Under the pieces are notes generated by a model that saw only the letters and a program-made list of their open reading frames with translations, did not search any database and was not told the origin of the DNA. From Rikenella microfusus (GTDB lineage: Bacteria; Bacteroidota; Bacteroidia; Bacteroidales; Tenuifilaceae), in NCBI GenBank assembly GCA_020722565.1, contig DYKO01000003.1, forward strand, positions 150,617-214,616: a stretch of 64,000 bases of DNA, written 5' to 3'. The stretch's first letter is position 1. Every line of letters begins with the position of its first letter. The translations under genes and the position numbers were made by a program. Below are positions 29,771-39,128 of the stretch, in pieces.

Positions 29771-30814
29771 TTAATCTATACCTCCCAGGCTAATGGCAAT
29801 AATTGATGTATGGTTGTACTCCTGACCCGGTAAAAGCAGTGTAGATGGGAAATGGTTGGTATTGGGTGAGTTTGGGAAGTGCTGCGGCTCTATGCACACA
29901 GCCCAATTTCCATTGTCAGGCAAGGGAATCATTGGGTTTCTAACATTAGGTCTTTTTATAGGTGTATAGAGCTGAATGCCGGGCTGAGTAGTGTATAGGG
30001 TTAACCCAATTTGTGTATTGGGATTGAATAGTTTAACCGATGGATTATTGATATCGTGACCTCTGAGGGCAAAGCAATGGTCGTAGTAATCTCCAACCAA
30101 ATCGATATCGGCACCTACCGCTTTAAACTTTCTGAAATCAAATGGAGAGCCGTCCACGTTACGCAGCTCACTGGTTGGAATTAATTCCGAATTAACCGGA
30201 AGGTAGTCTTCAGCATCAATGTAAAGCATGTGATCGAGCACATCGCTTTTAAAACCTGCAAGGTTAAAGTAACCATGGGTTGTCAGGTTAACATGTGTGG
30301 CCTTATCGGTAATGGCTCTGTAGCTGATGCTTATTTGGTTATCGTCAGTAACCTGGTAAACTATCCAAACATCAAGGTTTCCGGGAAACCCCTGGTCGCC
30401 ATCGGGGCTTTTTAGGTAGAACTCCAGTAGGCATACCCCGTTGTGCTCCTCCATCATCACAGTTTCCCAAATTCGGGAGCTAAAACCCTTTATTCCCCCA
30501 TGCAGTATGTTGTTCCCCTCGTTGGCGCTAAGTTGGTACAATTGACCATCTATCTCAAATTGTGCGGTTGCAATGCGATTGGCATATCGCCCCACTATAA
30601 CGCCTGGATAGTAGTTAGCTTTGAGGTAATCGTTGGGTTGCAGTAAGCCGTACATCAAGTTAAGCGGTTCAGCATCATCGCTTAAAAGGCGAATGGCCAC
30701 CATCGATGCACCCAAATTGCTAAACGATACCTCCAACCCCGAGTTGGTGTAAACAGTGTAAAGCATTACATCGTGTCCCAGAACGCTTCCCCAAATAGAA
30801 CTTTTAACTTCCAT
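29771..30814 (-). CDS. galM: Aldose 1-epimerase (mutarotase)
   Basis: Interconverts alpha and beta anomers of hexoses such as galactose. The 347 residues match the family. Visible landmarks are GVIVGRYANRIATAQF (the NR substrate-binding pair), NILHGGIKGF, the catalytic-His segment LTTHGYFNLAG (usually T-N-H-S-Y-F-N-L), and the catalytic-Glu segment CIEPQHFPNSPN near the C-terminus. There is no signal peptide, so it is probably cytoplasmic. It is the last gene of a minus-strand run thiS-ftsB-galM, 8 nt after ftsB. The grouping is not functional in any obvious way. Confidence 0.92.
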   Translation of the reverse strand: MEVKSSIWGSVLGHDVMLYTVYTNSGLEVSFSNLGASMVAIRLLSDDAEPLNLMYGLLQPNDYLKANYYPGVIVGRYANRIATAQFEIDGQLYQLSANEGNNILHGGIKGFSSRIWETVMMEEHNGVCLLEFYLKSPDGDQGFPGNLDVWIVYQVTDDNQISISYRAITDKATHVNLTTHGYFNLAGFKSDVLDHMLYIDAEDYLPVNSELIPTSELRNVDGSPFDFRKFKAVGADIDLVGDYYDHCFALRGHDINNPSVKLFNPNTQIGLTLYTTQPGIQLYTPIKRPNVRNPMIPLPDNGNWAVCIEPQHFPNSPNTNHFPSTLLLPGQEYNHTSIIAISLGGID

Positions 30815-30822
30815 TTTGTATA

Positions 30823-31140
30823 TTATAAGTCGTTTTCATCAACAATAAAAATTTCTTCATTGGGCTTTTTCATGAGGTACTGCTCACGGGCAAATTTTTC
30901 CAAATTCTCAGAGTTGGTTTTCAGCTCATGGATTTTTTGTCTATCTTCTTCAATCTTTTTAAGATAGTATTCCTTCTGAACCTGTAGCTTAGCTATTCGC
31001 CGGCGAGCCGAAATTATTTCAATCCAATTACTGGTGTCAAAAAAAAGCATCCAAATTATAAAAACCAAACTCGCCAGGAAGTATTTGTTCCTTAGTCGGG
31101 GCAGAAGCCACTTCCAAAAATTTAGTTCCGAAACAGGCAT
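30823..31140 (-). CDS. ftsB: FtsB/DivIC septum formation initiator
   Basis: A 105-residue bitopic cell-division protein. The cytoplasmic N-terminus is basic, with one membrane helix at about 20-37 (YFLASLVFIIWMLFF). A periplasmic coiled coil follows at about 43-80, and the segment NLEKFAREQYLMKKPNEEIF is the conserved family end (E/K-x-A-R-E-x-Y-x-M-x-x-P-x-E). It is expected to bind FtsL and FtsQ and to activate septal peptidoglycan synthesis. The gene is 3 nt from thiS. Confidence 0.87.
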   Translation of the reverse strand: MPVSELNFWKWLLPRLRNKYFLASLVFIIWMLFFDTSNWIEIISARRRIAKLQVQKEYYLKKIEEDRQKIHELKTNSENLEKFAREQYLMKKPNEEIFIVDENDL

Positions 31141-31143
31141 CCG

Positions 31144-31353
31144 TTAACCTCCACTTATTAAATGAATAACCTGAACATCATCACCCTCCCTGATGGTGGT
31201 CATGGAGTACTCATCCTTACGCACCACCCGTCCGTTTACCTTAACCACCAGCATTTTAAAGGTGAACCGTTTAATGGCCAGCAGCTCACTAATTGTAATG
31301 GCAGCCTTTTGAGTATCGATGGTTTCTGGTAGATTATTCAGAGTGATATTCAT
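31144..31353 (-). CDS. thiS: Sulfur carrier protein ThiS
   Basis: A 69-residue beta-grasp, ubiquitin-like sulfur carrier for thiazole synthesis. It ends in the diagnostic Gly-Gly (VIHLISGG) that is adenylated and thiocarboxylated. The middle shows the family core VVKVNGRVVRKDEY and REGDDVQVI. A MoaD role is less likely from the short length and the DxVxVI-type end. No thiG, thiC or thiH lies nearby and the ThiF-like gene is far away, so the thiazole genes are scattered or incomplete here. I see no TPP riboswitch upstream. Confidence 0.85.
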   Translation of the reverse strand: MNITLNNLPETIDTQKAAITISELLAIKRFTFKMLVVKVNGRVVRKDEYSMTTIREGDDVQVIHLISGG

Positions 31354-31371
31354 AATAAAAAAAATACATTT

Positions 31372-31491
31372 AGTTGGGCGTGTCCCTATGGGGTCGGGCT
31401 GTTACGGGCTCTGCTTCGCTTCGGCAATCCCTGTTTGCATTAGCAAACTGGGCAGTGCTGCTTACGCACCCTCCGCATCCATCACGCAAAG
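31372..31491. repeat. GC-rich dispersed repeat of the GGGCGTG...CACGCAAA type
   Basis: Opens TTGGGCGTGTCCC and closes ATCACGCAAAG, so the ends are imperfect inverted repeats. The inside is markedly richer in G+C than its flanks and includes GGGTCGGGCTG and a perfect hairpin GTTTGC-atta-GCAAAC (31433-31448). From memory this resembles a repeat family scattered between genes in many Bacteroidota genomes. The rest of 31354-31776 is A+T-rich and shows nothing else I can support. Confidence 0.6.
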
Positions 31492-31776
31492 ATATAAAAT
31501 TCCAACATTTAAGAAAATAGGAATTTTTAATCGATTACACACCCCGATCGCTGATTTTGGTTCGAAATGATTATCATGCAATACCCTTCCAAAGCAAAAA
31601 TCAGTAAGGGGAGTTAAACCTTTTCTAATTTGTTGGGCTGCACCCTAAATCAAAATTCCATTGCATCCATATAAATTACCGAATTCTAGGGGTAAATGCA
31701 TAACTTTAATTACGATAAATAAGAATAAATGTTATAAATTTATCATCGCTAATTATATTTTAAAACCTTGCAAATC

Positions 31777-32256
31777 ATGGAGAAAAATGAAATTCTTACC
31801 AAAAAAGTACTCACTGCGGTTGAATTGGAACGGATATTAGCCTATTGGAATTTTAAGGGAAATTCAGTTGTGGCGCTGTACGGCACCTTTGATATTTTTC
31901 ATCCTTCGGTTTTTGATTTAATCAACTTTGCAGCAGAGCAGGGGAATGAGCTTATAGTAGGCATTAAGCCCGATGAAGAGGTTAAAAAGGAGAGGGGTGA
32001 AGGCAAACCTGCCTTTAGCCAAGAGCAACGTGCGGCCATGGTGGCCCATCATCAGCTGGTATCGGCGGTTTACATATGTGAGCAGGGCCTGCAGGATTTC
32101 CTGCAAAAGGTGAAACCCGCAGTGGTTGTTTGCAGCTCCAATGCTTCTGAATCCGACAGAAAGAGCATTGAAACGGTGGGGGCTTGGAATGGCAAAGCCA
32201 TGATATTTACAAGCAGCACCACTAGTATCAACGATATCATTTCAAAGTACAAATAG
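31777..32256 (+). CDS. RfaE2-like nucleotidyltransferase-fold protein with altered HxGH motif
   Basis: A 159-residue cytidylyltransferase-fold protein. The pattern LYGTFDIFHPSVFDLI, then GNELIVGIKPDEEVKKERG, then QEQRAAMVAHHQLVSAVYI and a late Ser/Thr-rich segment (FTSSTTSIND), follows heptose-phosphate and glycerol-phosphate adenylyl/cytidylyltransferases closely. The catalytic HxGH is HPSV here (42-45), losing Gly and the second His, so nucleotidyl transfer is doubtful. The start is the ATG at 31777; an in-frame TTG nine bases earlier is unlikely. The stop is immediately followed by the radA GTG start, so the two are coupled. It may be a binding or regulatory protein; that is inference. Confidence 0.75.
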   Translation: MEKNEILTKKVLTAVELERILAYWNFKGNSVVALYGTFDIFHPSVFDLINFAAEQGNELIVGIKPDEEVKKERGEGKPAFSQEQRAAMVAHHQLVSAVYICEQGLQDFLQKVKPAVVVCSSNASESDRKSIETVGAWNGKAMIFTSSTTSINDIISKYK

Positions 32257-33636
32257 GTGGCCAAAACCAAAAGTGTTTACGTTTGCCAGAACTGCGGAGC
32301 CGAATCGGTGAAGTGGCTTGGCAAGTGTCCGGCTTGCGGTGAGTGGAATACGTATGTTGAGGAGCGTATAACACAGGAAACCAAAAAACGACCAGGGTTG
32401 GTTGCCGTATCGCGTAATGCTACTCCCAAACCGCTTAAGGATATTGAATCGAGCAATGAGAGGCGAATTGATACCCGCATTGGCGAGTTGAACCGAATAC
32501 TTGGGGGAGGAATTGTGCCCGGGTCCCTGCTGCTTTTGGGGGGAGAGCCGGGAATAGGGAAATCAACGCTGGCACTTCAATTGGCACTGGGTTTACATCA
32601 GAACCGGGTACTATACATTTCGGGCGAGGAGAGCGCCCGGCAGGTAAAGCTTCGAGCCGATCGAATCAATCCTGCAAATCAGGAGTGTCTCATCCTAAAC
32701 GAAACACTACTGGAGAATATTGTCACTCAAATCGAAAACGTATCGCCCGATTTGGTGGTAATTGATTCCATACAAACACTATATACTGATACCATTGAGT
32801 CGTCGCCCGGAAGCGTTTCGCAAATTCGCGAAACCGCAGCAGCGCTGTTACGCTATGCCAAAACCTCGGGTGTTCCCGTTATACTAATTGGGCATATCAC
32901 TAAGGACGGCAGTATTGCCGGCCCAAAGGTTCTTGAGCATATTGTTGATGTGGTGCTGCAGTTCGAGGGCGACCAGAATTACCTTTATCGAATCCTACGT
33001 TCATCGAAAAACCGCTTTGGGTCAACATCCGAGATAGGAATTTTTGAGATGCAGGGAAGCGGCCTGATAGAGGTGGCTAATCCGTCCGAAATACTTCTCT
33101 CACATCGCGATGATCATCTGAGCGGTATTGCAGTGGCTTCAACCATAGATGGAGCACGCCCGTTTCTAATCGAAACGCAGGCATTAGTGAGCTCTGCGGT
33201 TTACGGAACACCCCAGCGCTCCACAACTGGTTTCGATCAGCGAAGACTCAACATGCTACTTGCGGTTTTAGAGCGCAGGGCCGGTTTTCGTTTAGCCAAC
33301 AAGGATGTTTTTCTCAATATTGCCGGGGGGCTAAGAGTTAACGATCCAGCTATTGATCTTGCGGTAATTGCAGCAATTCTTTCTTCTACGCTCGATGTTG
33401 CCATTCCCGGCACCACCTGTTTTGCAGCAGAGGTTGGCCTATCGGGCGAAATTCGACCTGTGAACCGTATCGACCAACGAATTGCTGAGGCAAATAAGCT
33501 TGGAATGACCCGAATCTTTGTGTCCAAGTATAGCTCCAAGGGTCTTGAAAGCATTCTCAAAACATCAAAGGTTATAACGCTGGGTAGGGTTGAGGAACTG
33601 GTTCGGCATCTTTTTGGTCGCGATAGTGTTGAATAG
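32257..33636 (+). CDS. radA: DNA repair protein RadA
   Basis: RecA-related ATPase that promotes branch migration in homologous recombination. The N-terminal zinc finger has cysteines 10, 13, 24 and 27 (VCQNCG, GKCPACGEW). Walker A GGEPGIGKST is at 95-104, the RadA-specific KNRFGS motif is present (SSKNRFGST), and a Lon-like C-terminal domain follows. The 459 residues match the family. The start is a GTG at 32257 directly after the preceding stop; the sequence from there (MAKTKSVYVCQNCG) matches RadA N-termini exactly in register. Confidence 0.95.
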   Translation: MAKTKSVYVCQNCGAESVKWLGKCPACGEWNTYVEERITQETKKRPGLVAVSRNATPKPLKDIESSNERRIDTRIGELNRILGGGIVPGSLLLLGGEPGIGKSTLALQLALGLHQNRVLYISGEESARQVKLRADRINPANQECLILNETLLENIVTQIENVSPDLVVIDSIQTLYTDTIESSPGSVSQIRETAAALLRYAKTSGVPVILIGHITKDGSIAGPKVLEHIVDVVLQFEGDQNYLYRILRSSKNRFGSTSEIGIFEMQGSGLIEVANPSEILLSHRDDHLSGIAVASTIDGARPFLIETQALVSSAVYGTPQRSTTGFDQRRLNMLLAVLERRAGFRLANKDVFLNIAGGLRVNDPAIDLAVIAAILSSTLDVAIPGTTCFAAEVGLSGEIRPVNRIDQRIAEANKLGMTRIFVSKYSSKGLESILKTSKVITLGRVEELVRHLFGRDSVE

Positions 33637-33650
33637 TAAAGTAATTTACC

Positions 33651-34919
33651 ATGAAAATTGCAGTGATTGGTTTTGGTGCAGCAGCTATTGGACTACTTGA
33701 GAAACTTAGGGATAACAGCTATCAGGTTGATGTTTTTGAGAAGAGCAGCGATATCTACTCTTCCAGCATTTCAGGAATCCGAGCCGATGGTAAATTATTT
33801 GTATCCAACGAAATGGGTGGGGAGATCTATATCGATCCTTTGGTTCAGCATCGATTTGTGGATTACTACATCAACTTTACAGATAAAAAGGAGGTAGAAA
33901 CCGGGAAATCGTTTGCTTCAGCCCTCTACTATCAAAAATTTTACGAAAAGGGGTTTTTACCCGTTTCGTCGGAATTTTTCCATATCGGAACCGATCAGCT
34001 CAAGGAGGTGCTTTTTAACATTTACGAGCATTTTAAAAGGTCATCAAACATTAGGTTTCATTTTAATACCGAGGTAACCCATCTGGAGGTTGTTTCCGAT
34101 GGTGTCCTGATTAACGATGAGCAAAAGTTCGATTTGGCTGTGGTGGCCGTTGGCCGGAGCGGCCATAAGCTTATCAACAAAACTATTTCTCAATACCCCG
34201 AGCTCATCCTGAATAATACCCGCGTTGACTTGGGAATTCGCTATGAGCTACCCAACCATATTGTTGATGATTTAAACCGTGAGATGTATGAGTTTAAGGT
34301 AAAGTACAAGAGCCGAACGGGTTACATGGTTCGCACCTTTTGTAATAATCCATCGGGTTTTGTGGTTACCGAGAACTATGGCGACTTTACCACAGTTAAC
34401 GGCCATGCCAAAATGCGCGAAAAGAGCAGCAATACCAATTTTGCCATTCTGGCATCACTGGTTTTAACAGAACCTTTCAACGACCCCATTGGTTATGGAT
34501 CGTACATTGCCAAGCTGGCAAACCTACTTGCCGGAAGTGGGAAAGTAATTCTCCAAACCTATAGCCATTTCAAAGAATCGAAAAGAACAAAAAACCTGTA
34601 TCGCGTTTTGCCCACACTGGAAGCGGATAAATATATTCTGGGCGATATCAACCTTGCATTCCCACGTCGTATCATCGAAAGCATTATCGATTTTATTGAA
34701 AACCTGAATACGGTTATACCCGGAGTGGCCAATAACGATAATTTGGTTTATGCCCCGGAGATTAAGTTTTACTCAAACCGTTTGAACAATAGGGCCTCCG
34801 AACGTTTAAAGTTTATTGGCGATTGCTCCGGCGCAACCCGCTCCATTATTTACGCCACTGCTCATGGCTATTTATTGGGAGAGTGCATTTTGAATAATAG
34901 TTATAATATCGACATTTGA
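33651..34919 (+). CDS. FAD-dependent dehydrogenase, COG2509-like
   Basis: A 422-residue flavoprotein. The N-terminal dinucleotide fold is IGFGAAAIGLLEKL (GxGxxxxG form) ending in the acidic strand VDVFEKS. The segments NTRVDLGIRYELP, GYMVRTFCNNPSGFV and the C-terminal FAD-binding GDCSGATRSIIYATAHGYLLG are characteristic of the uncharacterised COG2509 group. The substrate is unknown. No membrane helix or signal peptide is evident. It lies 14 nt after radA, and the ABC ATPase starts one base after its stop, so the three are probably one transcript. Confidence 0.75.
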   Translation: MKIAVIGFGAAAIGLLEKLRDNSYQVDVFEKSSDIYSSSISGIRADGKLFVSNEMGGEIYIDPLVQHRFVDYYINFTDKKEVETGKSFASALYYQKFYEKGFLPVSSEFFHIGTDQLKEVLFNIYEHFKRSSNIRFHFNTEVTHLEVVSDGVLINDEQKFDLAVVAVGRSGHKLINKTISQYPELILNNTRVDLGIRYELPNHIVDDLNREMYEFKVKYKSRTGYMVRTFCNNPSGFVVTENYGDFTTVNGHAKMREKSSNTNFAILASLVLTEPFNDPIGYGSYIAKLANLLAGSGKVILQTYSHFKESKRTKNLYRVLPTLEADKYILGDINLAFPRRIIESIIDFIENLNTVIPGVANNDNLVYAPEIKFYSNRLNNRASERLKFIGDCSGATRSIIYATAHGYLLGECILNNSYNIDI

Positions 34920-34920
34920 G

Positions 34921-36513
34921 ATGCTTGAGGTTTCTGGGCTTACGGTTTCATTCAATGGCACTACAGTTGTTTCCGATATTGGATTTAGCCTAAACCGTGG
35001 TGAGGTTTTAGGTTTTGTAGGTGAATCGGGCTCTGGAAAGTCGATAACCTCATTAGCCCTAATGGGACTTCTTCCACCAAATGCACGAATTACATCAGGA
35101 AGGGCAATTCTCACCATAGACAACAACCCGATAGATTTAATTGAATTGCCCGAAACCCAGCACCGCCAGCTTAGGGGTAAAACAATCGCTATGATATTTC
35201 AGGAACCCCATACCAGTCTTAATCCATCGATGCGGTGTGGAAAACAGGTAGTGGAGGCAATTGAGTTAAATACTTCTTTACGGGGCAAAAAGGCTAAGCA
35301 GCGTTGCATGGAATTATTTAAAGAGATGCAGCTTCCGGATCCCCAAAAGGTTTTTAATAGCTACCCCCATCAGTTGAGCGGTGGACAGAAGCAAAGGGTT
35401 ATGATTGCCATGGCTCTGGCTGGTGAGCCCAAGTTACTTATTGCCGATGAGCCCACTACTGCCCTCGACGTTACCGTTCAAAAAGAGATACTTGCATTAC
35501 TCCGGCAGGTAAGGGAGCTGCATAACCTGGCAATAATTTTTATATCGCACGATTTGGCTGTAATATCTGAAATTGCCGATAGGATTATGGTTATGCAGCA
35601 GGGCAGGTTGGTTGAGCAGGGAGTTGCTAACAATATTTTATGTTCACCAAGACACGCTTATACCCAACAGCTTATAAATTTTCGGAAGAAGATAAATCAA
35701 CCCATTTCAACTCAGAATAGCTTAGACTTTAATAAACGAACAATATTTAAGGTATCGCAGGCAGTTGTTAATTACAGGGGTAACAGCTGGTTTGATAAAG
35801 GATTCAGAGCTATTTCAAACGTATCGTTTACTCTTTATGAGGGTGAAACCCTTGGTCTGGTTGGCGAGTCGGGATCAGGGAAAAGCACACTGGGTCGGGT
35901 TCTTTTAAAACTTTTGGCTCTTCAATCCGGATTGGTTGAGTACGAGGGTATCCCGTTGAACTGTATGGGGCACAATCAGCTCATGAGGTTTCGTCGGCAG
36001 GTTCAGCTGGTATTTCAGGATCCCTACTCGTCGTTGAATCCCCGATTAACCATTGAACAGGCGCTAATAGAGCCATTTTTATATCACGGAATGGGTAATC
36101 GAAAGGAGGCTCGGCAAAACATGGCTAAATTGCTCGATGCAGTTGGCCTTCGAGCCGATAGCACCAACAGGTATCCGCATGAGTTTTCGGGCGGTCAACG
36201 GCAGCGTATAGTAATTGCCCGCGCCTTGATGCTTAAACCAACGGTACTGATTTGCGACGAGGTGCTTTCGGCTTTAGACGTATCAACCCAATCGCAAATG
36301 CTCGATTTGCTTCAAGAGTTAAAGCAAAACCATGGGCTTACCTATGTTTTTATTTCGCACGACTTATCAGTAGTGCGTAGCATTTGTAATAGGGTAGTTG
36401 TGCTACGTATGGGTCAAATTGAAGAGGAAGGGGCAGCCGAAGATATTTTCGATAGGCCCCAGAGTACTTATACAAAATCGCTTATTGTGGCAATACCCGG
36501 TAAATTTTTCTAG
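34921..36513 (+). CDS. Double-ATPase ABC protein of the peptide/nickel (DppD-DppF) type
   Basis: Two ABC ATPase halves fused in 530 residues, as in YejF/GsiA. The first half has GESGSGKS (about 36-43), LSGGQKQR and LLIADEPTTALD. The second has another GESGSGKS, FSGGQRQR and VLICDEVLSALD, where the usual Pro after Glu is Val (DEV rather than DEP). Linker and helical signatures match oligopeptide importers. No permease or substrate-binding protein gene is adjacent, so it must work with membrane partners encoded elsewhere or serve another function. The start ATG is one base after the stop of the FAD dehydrogenase. Confidence 0.87.
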   Translation: MLEVSGLTVSFNGTTVVSDIGFSLNRGEVLGFVGESGSGKSITSLALMGLLPPNARITSGRAILTIDNNPIDLIELPETQHRQLRGKTIAMIFQEPHTSLNPSMRCGKQVVEAIELNTSLRGKKAKQRCMELFKEMQLPDPQKVFNSYPHQLSGGQKQRVMIAMALAGEPKLLIADEPTTALDVTVQKEILALLRQVRELHNLAIIFISHDLAVISEIADRIMVMQQGRLVEQGVANNILCSPRHAYTQQLINFRKKINQPISTQNSLDFNKRTIFKVSQAVVNYRGNSWFDKGFRAISNVSFTLYEGETLGLVGESGSGKSTLGRVLLKLLALQSGLVEYEGIPLNCMGHNQLMRFRRQVQLVFQDPYSSLNPRLTIEQALIEPFLYHGMGNRKEARQNMAKLLDAVGLRADSTNRYPHEFSGGQRQRIVIARALMLKPTVLICDEVLSALDVSTQSQMLDLLQELKQNHGLTYVFISHDLSVVRSICNRVVVLRMGQIEEEGAAEDIFDRPQSTYTKSLIVAIPGKFF

Positions 36514-36520
36514 CTTAGGG

Positions 36521-38863
36521 TTAAAAGTATTCAATCTCGTTTATCTCAAAATCGGCTTGATTTTCACAATTTAGATTAAGATTATCAGGAGTAACCGGCC
36601 GTTGCCAATCGTCGGTGGGGGATATATTCAGTGAGGGATCGGCGTAAACCTTTTTCATAAATTCACCAAAAATGGGAAGAGCCATATTGGCACCCTGTCC
36701 AAAGGATAGGTTTTGGAAATGAACTGAACGATCCTCTGCACCTGTCCATACTCCTGCTACTAAATTTGGTGTGATACCCATAAACCAACCGTCGGAATGG
36801 TTTTGGGTGGTTCCCGTTTTACCGGCTATATGTCCAGGAAGTTGATACTTATATCTGAGACGAACCCCTGTTCCCTGATTAACTACGCCTTCGAGCAGGT
36901 TTATCATAAGATAGGCAGTTTGGTCGCTGATGGCCTCTACCTTACGAGTATTGAATGTGGCTAAAACGTTACCATTCCTATCTTCAATTCGGGTAACAAA
37001 AATAGGTTCTACAAACACTCCTTTGTTGGCATAGGTGCCGTAGGCCCCTACCATTTCGTATAGACTGAATTCAAAAGTACCTAAGAAAATGGAGTAAACC
37101 GGATCGACCCTGCTTTTTATCCCCATCTGCTTTATCATTTCAACCACTGCTTCTGGCGAAAATTGCTTCATTAGCCAGGCCGAAATATTGTTCACAGAGT
37201 TTGATAAGCCCCATTTAAGGGTAACCATTTTCCCGTCGTATTTTGAATTACCAGAGTTTTTGGGAGACCAAATGGTGTCGCCCACCATAAAGGTTTGCTG
37301 AACGTTGGGAACTTGTGTGCAGGGGGAGTATCCTTCTTGCATGGCAAGCGTGTAGAGAAAAGGCTTGATAGTAGAGCCCACCTGTCGTTTCCCTTGACGC
37401 ACCATATCGTATTTAAAATGCCTGAAGTCTGGGCCACCAACGTAGGTCTTAATGTGACCGTTATGGGGATCCATAGCCATAAAACTTGAGCGAAGGAATC
37501 GCTTATAGTATCTTATGGAATCCAGTGGCGACATAATGGTGTCGCGCTCGCCATTCCATGTAAATACCCGCATGGGTATTTTTTCATTAAAGTTGGCCAT
37601 TATGCTATCGCGTGAAGCTCCGGAGGCCACTAAGCCTCTATACCTTTCGGTTTGGCGCATGGCCATGTAAATGATATGATCAGCTTGTTCTGGTGTGATA
37701 TCGTAAAAGAGTCTTCCCCCGCGCAATTTTATCTCCTTATCGAGCACCGGTTGAAGTTCATTTTTCAAATGATTCCTCAATGCTTCTTCGGCATACTGCT
37801 GCATTCTTGAGTTTAACGTGGTGTAAATTTTTAAACCATCGGTGTATATATTATAGGGGGTACCCCCGGGTTTAGTATTTTTGTTGCACCATCCGTAAAG
37901 GGGATTGGTTTCCCAGAGTAGTGAATCTTCGCGGTACAAATCGATTGAGTAGTAGCGCCTCGGCTCAGGTTTACGTGCTGTCATAAACAAACGAAGCATC
38001 TCCCTGAAGTAGGTAGCTACCCCTTGGTTGTGGTCCTGTGCCTGATAATTGAGAATTATAGGTATTTTCGAAATGGAGTCAAATTGTTCCTCTGTCAAGT
38101 AACCATACTTAAGCATTTGTCCGAGAACAATATTTCGACGTTTGAGCGAATTCTCAGGATTGCGAACGGGACTATATCGAGTTGGTGCATTAACAAGACC
38201 AACAAGTAGTGCTGCCTGCTCAATGGTTAGTGAATCGGGGGTAGTGTTAAAAAAGGTTTTGGCTGCTGCCTTTATACCAAATGAGTTACTACCAAATTCA
38301 ACCACATTAAGATACATAGCTAGAATTTCATCCTTGGTATAGTTTCGTTCAAGCTTAACGGCAGTTATCCACTCCTTAAACTTAGTGATTACCAATTTAG
38401 CCTTTCGGGCAAAAACATTTTGTGTCCCCGATAAATCCCGAGGGAATAAGTTCTTAGCCAGCTGTTGGGTAATGGTGCTACCACCTCCGGCTGTTCTTTT
38501 CCCAAACAGCACCGTTTTAAACATTACCCTCCCCAAGCCTTTGAAATCAATTCCACTGTGATTATGAAACCTGATATCTTCAGTAGCAATCAGAGCATTT
38601 TTTACATTGATCGATATTTCGTTGTAATCTACATAGCTACGATATTCGCGGTAAATGCTGCCAAGTACAGCACCATCCTCAGCAATTACCTCAGAAGCAA
38701 TGTTACTTTTTGGATTTTCGAGCTGCTTAAAGGTTGGCATCGGACCAAAAAACTCAATACCAATTAGTATAAATAGGGTGGTAATAAAAAGTAACCCAAA
38801 TACAATGATTCCCCAAAACCAGTTTTTGAATTTTTGGATAAATACAGGATTGCTATACCTCAT
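36521..38863 (-). CDS. Class A penicillin-binding protein 1A
   Basis: A 780-residue bifunctional peptidoglycan synthase. There is one N-terminal membrane helix (about 14-33). The GT51 transglycosylase domain follows (about 55-250), with catalytic ATEDIRFHNHSGID and GGGSTITQQLAKNLF. The transpeptidase has GSTIKPF (nucleophile Ser), SVN in LSNSVNNISAWL, and KTGTTQNHSDGWF. The C-terminus is a short acidic tail. It is convergent with the ABC gene (7 nt between stops) and divergent from topA. The family and length fit PBP1A/MrcA of Bacteroidota. Confidence 0.94.
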   Translation of the reverse strand: MRYSNPVFIQKFKNWFWGIIVFGLLFITTLFILIGIEFFGPMPTFKQLENPKSNIASEVIAEDGAVLGSIYREYRSYVDYNEISINVKNALIATEDIRFHNHSGIDFKGLGRVMFKTVLFGKRTAGGGSTITQQLAKNLFPRDLSGTQNVFARKAKLVITKFKEWITAVKLERNYTKDEILAMYLNVVEFGSNSFGIKAAAKTFFNTTPDSLTIEQAALLVGLVNAPTRYSPVRNPENSLKRRNIVLGQMLKYGYLTEEQFDSISKIPIILNYQAQDHNQGVATYFREMLRLFMTARKPEPRRYYSIDLYREDSLLWETNPLYGWCNKNTKPGGTPYNIYTDGLKIYTTLNSRMQQYAEEALRNHLKNELQPVLDKEIKLRGGRLFYDITPEQADHIIYMAMRQTERYRGLVASGASRDSIMANFNEKIPMRVFTWNGERDTIMSPLDSIRYYKRFLRSSFMAMDPHNGHIKTYVGGPDFRHFKYDMVRQGKRQVGSTIKPFLYTLAMQEGYSPCTQVPNVQQTFMVGDTIWSPKNSGNSKYDGKMVTLKWGLSNSVNNISAWLMKQFSPEAVVEMIKQMGIKSRVDPVYSIFLGTFEFSLYEMVGAYGTYANKGVFVEPIFVTRIEDRNGNVLATFNTRKVEAISDQTAYLMINLLEGVVNQGTGVRLRYKYQLPGHIAGKTGTTQNHSDGWFMGITPNLVAGVWTGAEDRSVHFQNLSFGQGANMALPIFGEFMKKVYADPSLNISPTDDWQRPVTPDNLNLNCENQADFEINEIEYF

Positions 38864-39068
38864 CTTAAATTACTTTAAAGTTATTTATGAAAATGCGTTA
38901 CGCTTAATGAAACTGATTTCGAATGCAATAAAAAATCCTTGCTGGTAAAGTTAGTAATATTTAAAAGGCATTATATACTATTACACCTTAGTTCAAAACT
39001 GTTATAAGATTTAAGTGCATAAAAATCAATTCAATACAATTCAAAATCAATTTTTGTGTTAACATAAT

Positions 39069-39100
39069 TTTGTTCAAACCATCTCAAATTCTTTACTTTG
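39069..39100 (+). promoter_or_regulatory. Putative topA promoter
   Basis: TTTG at 39069-39072, 21 nt, then TACTTTG at 39094-39100, a one-base-shorter form of the Bacteroidota -7 element. The start codon is 28 nt downstream. The 265-nt region is divergent from the PBP gene. Confidence 0.45.
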
Positions 39101-39128
39101 TGCCATTATTCAATTAATATAAAAAGGT

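Noticed and set aside
31433..31448. GTTTGC-atta-GCAAAC hairpin as a terminator or thiS riboswitch
   Set aside because: There is no T-run, and the sequence lacks the conserved TPP riboswitch segments; it belongs to the dispersed repeat.
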